A stretch of 64,000 nucleotides of DNA from Methanobrevibacter sp. (GTDB lineage: Archaea > Methanobacteriota > Methanobacteria > Methanobacteriales > Methanobacteriaceae): assembly GCA_017407115.1 (NCBI GenBank), contig JAFQXD010000062.1, positions 44,804 to 108,803 of the forward strand. The letters run 5' to 3'. Shown here one piece after another: positions 8,614 through 17,458 of this stretch. The notes under the pieces are model-generated. The model was not told the origin of the DNA. It made no database searches and saw only the letters and a list, made by a program, of their open reading frames with translations. How positions within the stretch are numbered: position 1 is the first letter of the stretch; each line of letters begins with the position of its first letter. Made by a program: the position numbers and the translations under genes.

Positions 8614-9456
8614 ATGAACCCCTATATTGAAATATTGAGACCCGGAAATGCATTGATGGGAGCAATTGCCATAATTTTAGTGGCAATAATCGATAAAAGT
8701 TTAACAATTCCCATAATACTTGCAATGCTTGCAGTATTTTTTGAAACCGCAGCAGGAAATGTCATAAATGACTATTTTGATTATAATATAGATTTGATTA
8801 ACAAACCAGAAAGACCCATTCCCTCCGGAAGAATTTCACCAAAAGCCGGTCGAAACTACGGTTACCTGCAATTTTTACTTGGAACTATATGTGGATTTTT
8901 AATTAGTTATCTAACCAGCAATTGGATTCCATTTGTTATCGTGTTAATTTCTGATGTCGTGCTTTATTTGTATGCATACAAATTAAAAACAACACCATTG
9001 CTTGGAAATATTACCGTAGGATTTATGACTGGACTGGGATTTGTTTTTGGAGGATTTACAATAAATAATCCTACAATAATTACAACTTCACTTTATTTGG
9101 GATTTTTTGCATTTGTAATGACCACTGCACGTGAACTTGTAAAAGACATAGAGGATATGGAGGGAGACAAATCCGAAGGTGCCAAAACACTTCCAATATT
9201 ATACGGTGAAAAAATAACAGCTATTTTGGCATTCGTTTTGATCATCATAGATTGTGCATTATGCCCTCTATTATATTACAATCAAATTTTCAGTTTTTAT
9301 TATCTAATAGTTATAGCCCTTGCTGTAATACTGTTCATTTACTCAGCAATCCTAATCATTAGAAATCAGGACAGACAAACAGCAGGCAAAGTCTCAAAAT
9401 ATCTGAAAATAGGAATGCTTATTGCATTTGTCTCATTCATATTTGGATCATTATAA
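8614..9456 (+). CDS. Digeranylgeranylglyceryl phosphate synthase
   Basis: UbiA-family membrane prenyltransferase of 280 residues that adds the second geranylgeranyl chain to geranylgeranylglyceryl phosphate, a committed step to archaeal ether lipids. The first Asp-rich motif is NDYFDYNIDLINKPERPIPSG (about 52-72; the NKPERP form is typical of DGGGP synthases) and the second is KDIEDMEGDKSEGAKTLPI (about 178-196). Eight to nine hydrophobic segments are visible. The ATG follows AAGGAGAAAAA. Its stop overlaps the ribosome binding site of the next gene, so the two are probably one operon. Confidence 0.9.
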   Translation: MNPYIEILRPGNALMGAIAIILVAIIDKSLTIPIILAMLAVFFETAAGNVINDYFDYNIDLINKPERPIPSGRISPKAGRNYGYLQFLLGTICGFLISYLTSNWIPFVIVLISDVVLYLYAYKLKTTPLLGNITVGFMTGLGFVFGGFTINNPTIITTSLYLGFFAFVMTTARELVKDIEDMEGDKSEGAKTLPILYGEKITAILAFVLIIIDCALCPLLYYNQIFSFYYLIVIALAVILFIYSAILIIRNQDRQTAGKVSKYLKIGMLIAFVSFIFGSL

Positions 9457-9467
9457 GGAGAGTGCAC

Positions 9468-11177
9468 ATGAACTTTAAAGAACATAAAAAAGATATAGTC
9501 GCAATATCCTCCCTATTACTCATCATAACAATAATTACATTATTATTGTTGAATATTGATGGAAAAGTAGGAGTCTACTACGTTAGGGACGTTTTCTTCT
9601 ATTTGAATAATGCTCTTTTTTATGCAGGCTATGACATAGGCCTTACAAACACAAGAGGGCTGTCCCCATTAATACCAATGATAACCTCTATCTTTTTCAG
9701 AATGGGATTCGTGTCTGACTTTACAATCATTGCAGTGAGCAGTGCATTCTATATATTTGCAGCCCTTGGAATGTATTTCCTGTTAAGGTTAAGATTTGAT
9801 GAAATTTTAAGTTTCACAGGCTCAATGGTCTTATCAACATTTCCATTGGTTATTGTATGGGTAACCAAAGGAATGCTGGACATTCCGGGAGTATGCCTGT
9901 CAATCTGGGCAGTTTATTTCATGATACTGTCCTTTAGACGAGACATTAAGTTTTTATATATTGCATTTCCGCTGATAATATTGGGCTTTTTTACAAGATA
10001 TACTGTATTGTTGATGGTGCCTGTATTATTGATTCAATTTTTATTGGTAGATGACCCTATAACCTACATTAAAAATAATATAAAAAGCATTTTTGGAGGA
10101 ATTGGGCTTGGAGCTTTGGTTTTTGCAATATTTATCGGAATTTATTATTATTTAAATATTGGACTGTTCTTCATGTCCCAGGGAAGCGACATTACAAACT
10201 CCACACACAATGCTATAATGGCTCCAAATAATGTGCTTTATTATATCAAAAACTTTTTAATCTATATTGGAACACAAAACTTCATCCCATATTCATTAAA
10301 ACCTGGTGCATTCATAATAGATAAAATGCAGTGGGTTGGAGGTTTCCCATCAATAATATCATATATTCTGATCGTGATTTTATTGGCTGGATTAATCTTA
10401 TACTTGAAAAAATTATTCAGTGGCGAAAATAAGGAAATTTTGAAAAAAGAAAATAAAACACTTAAATTGGCAATATTTGCCATTGCATTACTCTTATTTT
10501 TAATTACATTTTTAAAGGTGTCTGTAGTCGTTTCAGTAGTTCTTATCTCAATATCACTATTGGCGCTTTATAGATTATTGAAAAAGACAAATATGGAAGA
10601 TATAAACTTTGATTTTATCATGTTCTATTGGTTTGCCGTGAATTTTACTTTCATTACATACTATCACATAAAGGTGGATCGATATTTCATGCCAATACTC
10701 CCTGTAGTCGCATATTTTGTGATACTGTCCCTCACATTGATATTTGATAAATTCAAAACCAGAAAATATATGGACAAAATTAAAATAATCGCACCAATAG
10801 GATTGGTTTGCTTAATACTGTTATGTTCCGGAGTATTTGCCCTTTCAAATTCACCACACACATTTGATAACCAGATGCATCCTAATTTCTTTACTGCAGC
10901 TGCAGAAGAAAAAGCCGTCGGAGAATGGCTAATGGCAAATGACCCAAACTATGCGAATGAAACCATTTGGGCAGACCGGGGAGGAGACATGTCATTTATA
11001 CTGAGAATGCAAATTCCGTCATGCGAGCAGATATCAAATGACGCCAATTTTACCAGCGAAATGGTAAAACAAAACGTAACCTACTTTATTTCAAAAGACA
11101 ACAAGACTATCGGAGAACCGTATGTTAAAGTATATCAAAATGGAGAAGTGTGTTTATACTATTATAAACATGAATAA
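9468..11177 (+). CDS. GT39-like membrane glycosyltransferase
   Basis: Polytopic membrane protein of about 569 residues with the plan of dolichyl-phosphate-sugar-dependent (GT-C, PMT/ArnT-like) glycosyltransferases. It has a short cytosolic N-terminus, one membrane helix, then an outside loop with an acidic residue (YYVRDVFFYLNNA) and TRGLSPLIPM, and about eleven more helices. A soluble C-terminal domain (about residue 470 on) reads EKAVGEWLMANDPNYANETIWADRG. Such enzymes move lipid-linked sugars onto proteins or wall polymers outside the cell. The acceptor cannot be told. Start ATG 9468 lies 7 bases after GGAG. It is co-transcribed with the DGGGP synthase gene (11-bp gap). Confidence 0.75.
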   Translation: MNFKEHKKDIVAISSLLLIITIITLLLLNIDGKVGVYYVRDVFFYLNNALFYAGYDIGLTNTRGLSPLIPMITSIFFRMGFVSDFTIIAVSSAFYIFAALGMYFLLRLRFDEILSFTGSMVLSTFPLVIVWVTKGMLDIPGVCLSIWAVYFMILSFRRDIKFLYIAFPLIILGFFTRYTVLLMVPVLLIQFLLVDDPITYIKNNIKSIFGGIGLGALVFAIFIGIYYYLNIGLFFMSQGSDITNSTHNAIMAPNNVLYYIKNFLIYIGTQNFIPYSLKPGAFIIDKMQWVGGFPSIISYILIVILLAGLILYLKKLFSGENKEILKKENKTLKLAIFAIALLLFLITFLKVSVVVSVVLISISLLALYRLLKKTNMEDINFDFIMFYWFAVNFTFITYYHIKVDRYFMPILPVVAYFVILSLTLIFDKFKTRKYMDKIKIIAPIGLVCLILLCSGVFALSNSPHTFDNQMHPNFFTAAAEEKAVGEWLMANDPNYANETIWADRGGDMSFILRMQIPSCEQISNDANFTSEMVKQNVTYFISKDNKTIGEPYVKVYQNGEVCLYYYKHE

Positions 11178-11339
11178 CAATGAGTCCTTAAAATATTTAA
11201 ACAATTCATCAGAACTCAGTATAATGAAAAAAAATAATGTAAACAAATTCCATTTTTAAGTCAAAAATGTGAAAAATTAGAAACATATATAATAAAAAAA
11301 ATAAAAAAATAATATCATAAGCAATTTAAAGAGGATAAT

Positions 11340-12860
11340 ATGAAAGTTGTATGCTGTAAGAACTGTGGTGCAAAATACCAACTCGATGATGATGACGATA
11401 TCACAACATTTGAGTGTTCTTCATGCGCAGGTGACCTAGAATACTTGGAAGAATATTCTGATGAGAAAACTACTTCTCGTTCCTCATTTATTGATTCATT
11501 TAAGTATGATAACTCACACATTGTCCAATGTGAGGACTGCGGATTAAAATTTAAAATCAGAAGCAGTGACAGTCTACTTGATTATGAATGCGATAGCTGT
11601 GGAGGTTCCTTAAGATATTTGGATGATGAATTGAATAAGGAATTGGATAATTATATTAAGGAAAGACAAAAAGAAATCAGTACCATCAAAAAAGAATCAA
11701 AAGCCCAAGAACCTGAACCTGAAGAAGAACAGACAGAAGATAACGCTCGCTCCTTAAAGTCAATTACAGGCAAAATAGAAAACTTCTTCTCTGAAGAGCA
11801 TATGCTCGAAATCGCAAAAACCGAAAAAGAAGAGCAGGAACTTGAAGAAGCAGAAGAAACTTCTAAAACTGCAAGAACAACTATTCCTCAAGCTGTTTTA
11901 TCAAAATTTGGAAAAGAATTCGCTCTACCTAAAACTAATGATTATGATATATTGAAAAATTTCCTCAAAGATGAATTTTTCAAAGGAATGAACGAATATT
12001 ATCCAGAAAATCCTCAAAAAACCAATGAGCGATCATTTGGAAGTTTCATTGATAAGCTTAGTGTCCCTGAACCTGAAACTGGAATCGGATATACTGGTTC
12101 TGATGAGTTCGACATTAAAAGCATGGACACAAATACCACCGTCCTTCTTGTCGGAGCAGTTATTTTTGTTCTAAGTATCATTGAAATATTATTAATAAAT
12201 AGCGGTGTTGGAATCGTTGCTTTATTTATTGGAGTAATCATCTTATGTTATGGAATTTATAAGACTAGAGACGTGAAAGAAACCGAAAAAAGAACAAGAA
12301 TTATCAGAGAACACTTGTTAACTTTACCTGAAGAATTCTATGTATTCTACAATGTAAAGACTCCAACTTCAAACTCTAGCATTAACCATTTAGTTGTAGG
12401 TCCAACAGGAATTTATGCACTTCTCTCACAGAAATACACACCAAAACTAAGATTAGAATCTGAGAATGAAAATTTAAATTTAATAGGATCTAGCGAATTG
12501 GATGAAGATAAAATTGAAGCAGTTCCATCTACTGGAAACATGAGCAAATTTAGATACACAACCAAACAAGCTAAATTTTCTCAAGACAATAAAATCAAAC
12601 AAAAAGCTTTAAGTTTAGGTGAAGATTTAATTAACTTCCTTAATGACAACAATATCAGAAATTGTTTCGTAGAACCTCTCGTAGGATTCATAAACAATGA
12701 AGTGGTCGTCATAAATATGCCTTTAACCGATGAGGACTTGTTCATTGAAGAATTGTTAAATCAAATCCAAACAAGCACTATTAAATTAGATTCTGAAACA
12801 ATTGACAAATGCGCTGTTTTAATTAACAACTATTCTGCAGATTGTTCTTCAGAAATTTAA
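11340..12860 (+). CDS. Double zinc-ribbon, membrane-anchored NERD-like protein
   Basis: A 506-residue protein with three parts. First, two N-terminal zinc ribbons, each with paired CxxC motifs (C6/C9 with C26/C29, and C64/C67 with C84/C87). Second, a charged Glu-rich linker. Third, two adjacent membrane helices (about 263-305) followed by a domain that resembles NERD: REHLLTLPEEFYVFYNVKTP...INHLVVGPTGIYAL fits the NERD pattern of a hydrophobic strand then VVGPxGIY. The usual downstream K of a nuclease-type D-(E/Q)xK site is not clear (LLSQKYTPKL), so nuclease activity is uncertain. The start follows GAGGATAAT. It is flanked by a glycosyltransferase gene (tandem) and a convergent sugar gene. 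Function is unknown; nucleic-acid binding at the membrane is a guess. Confidence 0.6.
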   Translation: MKVVCCKNCGAKYQLDDDDDITTFECSSCAGDLEYLEEYSDEKTTSRSSFIDSFKYDNSHIVQCEDCGLKFKIRSSDSLLDYECDSCGGSLRYLDDELNKELDNYIKERQKEISTIKKESKAQEPEPEEEQTEDNARSLKSITGKIENFFSEEHMLEIAKTEKEEQELEEAEETSKTARTTIPQAVLSKFGKEFALPKTNDYDILKNFLKDEFFKGMNEYYPENPQKTNERSFGSFIDKLSVPEPETGIGYTGSDEFDIKSMDTNTTVLLVGAVIFVLSIIEILLINSGVGIVALFIGVIILCYGIYKTRDVKETEKRTRIIREHLLTLPEEFYVFYNVKTPTSNSSINHLVVGPTGIYALLSQKYTPKLRLESENENLNLIGSSELDEDKIEAVPSTGNMSKFRYTTKQAKFSQDNKIKQKALSLGEDLINFLNDNNIRNCFVEPLVGFINNEVVVINMPLTDEDLFIEELLNQIQTSTIKLDSETIDKCAVLINNYSADCSSEI

Positions 12861-12873
12861 TTTTTTTCTTTTT

Positions 12874-13923
12874 TTAAAACATTTCAAAATTAATTAAAGT
12901 ATCTTTAGATATATCAACAACTGCCACTTTTCCGATTATCTCATCGACTTGTGACGGAGAAATGCCCGTGCCTGGCCTTTTGAATGTAATGTCAGATTCT
13001 TTAATAATATCTCCTTTTTTGATATCCGTTTTGGCAACGATTGACTTTCTAACTTCTTTTCTGGTTAAGGATTCACAAATCAAAGGCTGTTTATTTTTTC
13101 GGCCACTTATTTTGGATAAAAATAAAATATTTCTTTTAAAAGCGATCACATCATCAGCATCCATTGCATATTCTGAGTCTATTCCTTTCAAATTCTTATC
13201 AAAAGTAAAATGCTTTTCTATTACAGTAGCACCATAATTAAAAGCAGTGGTTAGAACCATCATACTCTTATCAGGCCTTGTATGATCAGAATATCCTATT
13301 TCATAATCAGGAAAATTCTGTTCCAAATCTTTAATCATCAGCAGATTTGCATCCTCATATTCTGTTGGAAAAGATAAAATTGAATGCATCACAACAATAT
13401 CGCATGTGGAAACCTCTTCAATAGTTCTGACTGCATTTTTTATTTCAACCAAGGTAGCCCCTCCAGTTGAAAGTATTATCGGCTTGTTTTTACTTGCAAC
13501 ATGCTTAATAAATGGAATATTTGTTAAATCAGAAGATGAAACCTTAAAAATATCCATAAACTCATCCAAATAGTCTACAGATTCCATATCATGAGGAGTA
13601 GATAAAAAAACCATACCTATTTCTTTACAGTAGGTAGCCAATTCTCTAAATTCACCAACACCGAATTTATCATATGGCCTTAATGAATCAAAGTAAAAAT
13701 TTGCAGAATCAACAAGCAAATCCCCATAGGCATTTGTATCTCTTGAAATGATATTTTCCACATCATATGATTGAAACATCACCGCATCAATCCCACAGGA
13801 TTGCGCCTCATCTATCAGAAACTTTGCCGCATCCATAGCAGATATCTTTTCCTGGTTGGCGAATTCAAATAGGTTAATACTTATATCTGCTATCAAAAAT
13901 GGTGTTTTATTAAAAACTTTCAT
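12874..13923 (-). CDS. neuB: NeuB-type nonulosonic acid synthase
   Basis: Condenses phosphoenolpyruvate with an N-acyl hexosamine to make a nine-carbon acid (sialic, legionaminic or pseudaminic type). The protein has about 349 residues. The TIM-barrel NeuB domain is seen in IADISINLFEF, VMFQSYDVENII, KVSSSDLTNIPFIKHVASKNKPIILSTGGA, GYSDHT and ATVIEKHFTFDKNLKGIDSEYAMD. A C-terminal SAF/antifreeze-like domain starts at RKSIVAKTDIKKGDIIKESDITFKRPGTGISP. Three ATG codons stand in a row; the third (13923) is best spaced (7 bases) from AAGG. The 5' end overlaps the upstream cytidylyltransferase gene by up to 20 bp, so translation is coupled. The exact sugar cannot be read from sequence. Confidence 0.88.
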   Translation of the reverse strand: MKVFNKTPFLIADISINLFEFANQEKISAMDAAKFLIDEAQSCGIDAVMFQSYDVENIISRDTNAYGDLLVDSANFYFDSLRPYDKFGVGEFRELATYCKEIGMVFLSTPHDMESVDYLDEFMDIFKVSSSDLTNIPFIKHVASKNKPIILSTGGATLVEIKNAVRTIEEVSTCDIVVMHSILSFPTEYEDANLLMIKDLEQNFPDYEIGYSDHTRPDKSMMVLTTAFNYGATVIEKHFTFDKNLKGIDSEYAMDADDVIAFKRNILFLSKISGRKNKQPLICESLTRKEVRKSIVAKTDIKKGDIIKESDITFKRPGTGISPSQVDEIIGKVAVVDISKDTLINFEMF

Positions 13924-15604
13924 CATCATGCCTTTTTAAACGTTTATTAAATTCAAATTTTCTGTATTCCTCTTCAACAACAGAAGTGATATTTTCAAAA
14001 CCATATCTCAAATCGATGGACAGCATCTTTTCATGCAAATCCAGTCTCAACTCATAATCATTGACAAGAGCTATGAACTGGTCGGTTATCTCCTGTTTTT
14101 CCACGGCTTCACCCAAGCCCAAATTAATAAATCCGTTGTTGCGGGTTACAAAAGCATGGGATTCTTCCCTGTTATCCTGGCACAGACATATTGTTGGAAC
14201 TCCCAGTGAACAAATCTCATATATTGATTTGTTTGCAGAAGAAAATATTATATCTGCTTTAAACATGAATTCACTTATATTTGAGACATCCCTATAAATT
14301 TGAATCAGTGGATTGGATTCATATTTAGAAATCAGTTCCTCCAATCTTTCATAACCTAAACCAACAATCACATCAATTCTTCCTTCATAATTAGTGGAGA
14401 GAATTGAATCTATTGCTTTTTCTGTCAAATTATTTGAATCTATTTCTCCAAATGCAATTAAAACCTGTTTAACCTCATTAGTAATGATTTTTGCAGGTTG
14501 ATAATAAAATTCATCCCTCAAAATGAAAAATTTATGGTCTGTGAAGACATTGCTTTCCGAGAGGTCATGTTCATACAAATCATCAAATACCACATTAGCA
14601 ATACCGCTACCCATGCCCAAATCTTCAAAATTAACGACAAAATAACCTTTTTCATTTAGGGCGGAAACATATTCCTCAGAGGTATCCTGAATATCATTGA
14701 CAACAATATGAGGACCATATTGGCTTAAAATATCAAATAAATCATTGGAGTCCTCATAAGTTTTATGAGAATAATTAAATTTACTTAGAATATCCACACC
14801 CAACTGATACCGTTCATTAGTTAAAAATAAAACATCATGAAATACCAATTTTGAAGCGATAGCCAAACATCTTTCAATATAACTGGTACCTATTTCATTA
14901 TACGCATTAACAACTATGGCTATTCTTTTTTTACGCAAGTAATTTTCAGCCATCCACCAATCCTGGAAAGTTTCGATATTGACACTCTCTTCATGGGACA
15001 CTTCAACTATACCAATATTAGCACCCAATCTGGAATCCTCATGAACAAAAGAACGTCTGGTTGCTAAAATAGCTCCGGTTTCCCTAAATGACTTTGGCAA
15101 ATCATCACGGTTAACCCTTTCAATATAATTTGGGAAATACCTTTGATTGTTCTCATCATATCCCCAACTCAAATGCCTGTCATCAACAACAGAAATCACA
15201 CTGTCCAGCCCAAAATCATCAAATTTTTCAATAGCCTCATCCAATGTCTGGGTTTTTATCAATGGAGAGGTAGGTTGAAGAGTTATTACAATATCATATT
15301 CATCAAACGCCATTTTTTCTTTTTGAATCATAGCATCATGGATAACCGGATCAAGAAGCGCCTCATCAGTAGACAATTCTTCAGAACGCCTGACAACACT
15401 AGCACCGAATTTTTCAGCTATTAATGCTATTTGAGAATCATCAGTAGTGACCACAACATCATCAACATATTGAGATGCCTTAGCTACTCCTATGGAATAA
15501 GAAATAAGAGGCTTGTTATCAAGAAGCCTTAAGTTTTTGCGAGGAATTCCTTTTGAACCTCCTCTTGCAGGAATAACTACTAAAATCATATTATTCTTAA
15601 ACAT
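13910..15604 (-). CDS. neuA: CMP-nonulosonate synthase fused to PseG-like domain
   Basis: Fusion protein of 564 residues. Residues 1 to about 230 form a cytidylyltransferase of the NeuA/PseF/LegF family (VVIPARGGSKGIPRKNLR, VVTTDDSQIA, ITLQPTSPL, FRETGAILATRR), which activates the acid as a CMP sugar. Residues about 240-560 resemble PseG, the GT-B-fold hydrolase that removes UDP from an altropyranose intermediate: FVVNFEDLGMGSGIANVVFDDLYE, VKQVLIAFGEIDSNNLTEKA, FKADIIFSSANKSIYEICSLGVPTI. With NeuB next door the pair could cover hydrolysis, condensation and CMP activation. I use the ATG at 15604 rather than a GTG at 15613. The PseG-like half may instead act on a different UDP sugar. Confidence 0.82.
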   Translation of the reverse strand: MFKNNMILVVIPARGGSKGIPRKNLRLLDNKPLISYSIGVAKASQYVDDVVVTTDDSQIALIAEKFGASVVRRSEELSTDEALLDPVIHDAMIQKEKMAFDEYDIVITLQPTSPLIKTQTLDEAIEKFDDFGLDSVISVVDDRHLSWGYDENNQRYFPNYIERVNRDDLPKSFRETGAILATRRSFVHEDSRLGANIGIVEVSHEESVNIETFQDWWMAENYLRKKRIAIVVNAYNEIGTSYIERCLAIASKLVFHDVLFLTNERYQLGVDILSKFNYSHKTYEDSNDLFDILSQYGPHIVVNDIQDTSEEYVSALNEKGYFVVNFEDLGMGSGIANVVFDDLYEHDLSESNVFTDHKFFILRDEFYYQPAKIITNEVKQVLIAFGEIDSNNLTEKAIDSILSTNYEGRIDVIVGLGYERLEELISKYESNPLIQIYRDVSNISEFMFKADIIFSSANKSIYEICSLGVPTICLCQDNREESHAFVTRNNGFINLGLGEAVEKQEITDQFIALVNDYELRLDLHEKMLSIDLRYGFENITSVVEEEYRKFEFNKRLKRHDDESF

Positions 15605-15692
15605 GTAAACCACTTAAAATAAATATAATAAACTATTAATTAATCTAATACTAAATATATTTATAGTATAATATTAAATCTTCGGTGTTAAT

Positions 15693-16745
15693 ATGAATAT
15701 GAAAAATATGTCTGAAAAGTTAATTGGAAAAATAAATGATTTAGCTACACCCGTTAAAATAATGCACGTGTGTGGTTCACATGAACATACAATTATGGAA
15801 AATGGAATAAGAAGTTTGCTTCCTGACGATGTGGAAATCATTGCAGGTCCTGGATGTCCTGTTTGTGTTGTACCATCACGTGAAATTGATGAAGCATTGG
15901 AACTTATTGACAAGGGAGTTACAATAACTACTTTCGGAGACATGTTAAGAGTCCCGGGATCTGAAAGGTCTCTTGCAGATGCAAAAGCTGAAGGAGGAGA
16001 TGTCAGAGTTGTTTATGGAATCAACAGAGCTATTGAAATAGCCCAAAAGGAAGACAATGATGTTGCATTCATATCTGCAGGGTTTGAAACCACTGCACCA
16101 ACAACCGCAGCGGAACTGTTGAATACTCCTCCGGAAAACTTTTCAGTCCTATCCTGCCACAGACTAATTCCACCAGCTATTGATTTTTTAATCAATTCTG
16201 GAGAAACAAGTTTGAATGCATTAATTCAACCTGGACATGTTTGTACAATCATAGGAACAAAACCTTTCGAATACTTCTCAACAGACTTTGGAATACCACA
16301 GGCAGTAGCCGGATTTAACCCATTAGACATATTAATGTCAGTATACATGATTTTAAGACAAATTCATAATGAAACACCGAAAATAGAAAATGAATACAAA
16401 AGAGCAGTCAGAGAAGAAGGAAACGTTGTAGCTCAAGAAATGATTGATCAAGTATTTGACGTGACTTCCAGAGAATGGAGAGGATTTCCTAAAATACCTA
16501 ATTCCATTCTGGAAATCAAAGACGAGTTTTCAGAATTTAATGCACGTGAAAAATATGACATTGAAGTGAAAGACGTTAATGAAGCGCCGAAAGGATGCAT
16601 TTGCGGACCAATCTTAAGAGGGCTTGCAAGACCTGAAGACTGTAAATTATTTAGAAAAGCATGTAACCCTCTACACCCAATTGGAGCATGCATGGTAAGT
16701 AAAGAAGGAACATGCAACATTGCTCACAGATATTCAAGAGGATAA
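15693..16745 (+). CDS. hypD: Hydrogenase maturation factor HypD
   Basis: Iron-sulfur protein of 350 residues that works with HypC to assemble the Fe(CN)2CO part of [NiFe] hydrogenases, which feed all methanogenesis here. Signature motifs are MHVCGSHEHTI, the GPGCPVCVVP loop with its cysteines, FGDMLRVPGS, AGFETTAPTTA, IQPGHVCTIIG, and the C-terminal cysteine-rich Fe-S region (GCICGPILRG, CKLFRKACNPLHPIGACMVSKEGTC). The start ATG 15693 lies 5 bases after GGTG; a second ATG two codons on is possible. It begins divergently from the neuA fusion and is followed closely by a phosphatase gene (1-bp gap from stop to ATG), so those two are likely one transcript. Confidence 0.95.
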   Translation: MNMKNMSEKLIGKINDLATPVKIMHVCGSHEHTIMENGIRSLLPDDVEIIAGPGCPVCVVPSREIDEALELIDKGVTITTFGDMLRVPGSERSLADAKAEGGDVRVVYGINRAIEIAQKEDNDVAFISAGFETTAPTTAAELLNTPPENFSVLSCHRLIPPAIDFLINSGETSLNALIQPGHVCTIIGTKPFEYFSTDFGIPQAVAGFNPLDILMSVYMILRQIHNETPKIENEYKRAVREEGNVVAQEMIDQVFDVTSREWRGFPKIPNSILEIKDEFSEFNAREKYDIEVKDVNEAPKGCICGPILRGLARPEDCKLFRKACNPLHPIGACMVSKEGTCNIAHRYSRG

Positions 16746-16746
16746 C

Positions 16747-17451
16747 ATGACAATAGAAGCAATAGCCGTAGATATAGATGGAACAATTACAGATGATACC
16801 AGAAAAATCTGCATCTCAGCAATTGAAGCCCTGCGAAAAGCAGAAAAAGCAGGAATTCCGACAATAATCGTTACAGGCAATGTTGTAAACTATGCCTATG
16901 CTGCCGAGGTTCTTATTGGATGCAGCGGAGGAATTGTCTGTGAAAATGGAGGAGTCGTTTTCAAGGAAGGTGAAAACAACAATGCAGTTGAAACATTGGT
17001 CGAAAAGGACTTTGTTACTTCTGCTGAAAATCACTTAAAAGAAAAATTAGGTGAAAAATTTGACATTCATGCTTCCCACGACAACATGTACAGATTAACA
17101 GAAACCGTATTTTATAAGACCCTTAAACGGGAAGAGCTGGAAGAGGCTTTGAAAGATTTTAAATACCTGGACGAACTTGAAATCTATGACAGCGGTTTTG
17201 CACTCCATGTAACAGACAGACGTGTCAACAAAGGAACTTCACTTAAATATCTCTGTGAGAGAAATGGAATAAATATGGAAAATGTAATGGCAATCGGAGA
17301 CAGCCAAAACGATGAAGATTTCCTTAAACAGGTCGGTTACAAAATAGCCGTTGGAAATGCGGAAGACAAACTAAAAGAAATCAGCACATACGCCTGCAAG
17401 AAGAAATACGGAGACGGTGTGGCTGAAGCTATCGAAAAATTTGCATTGTAG
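16747..17451 (+). CDS. HAD phosphatase, archaeal phosphoglycolate phosphatase type
   Basis: HAD-superfamily hydrolase of 234 residues with a Cof-type cap. Motif I is AVDIDGTITDD (nucleophile Asp near residue 8), motif II is IIVTGN, the motif III lysine is in NKGTSLKYLC, and motif IV is AIGDSQNDEDFL. This matches the archaeal TA0175-like phosphoglycolate phosphatase family. A role in clearing 2-phosphoglycolate or a sugar phosphate is inferred from family only. The ATG 16747 directly follows the hypD stop (GAGGATAACATG supplies the ribosome binding site); an upstream TTG at 16720 would overlap hypD and is less likely. Confidence 0.85.
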   Translation: MTIEAIAVDIDGTITDDTRKICISAIEALRKAEKAGIPTIIVTGNVVNYAYAAEVLIGCSGGIVCENGGVVFKEGENNNAVETLVEKDFVTSAENHLKEKLGEKFDIHASHDNMYRLTETVFYKTLKREELEEALKDFKYLDELEIYDSGFALHVTDRRVNKGTSLKYLCERNGINMENVMAIGDSQNDEDFLKQVGYKIAVGNAEDKLKEISTYACKKKYGDGVAEAIEKFAL

Positions 17452-17458
17452 TGATAAT

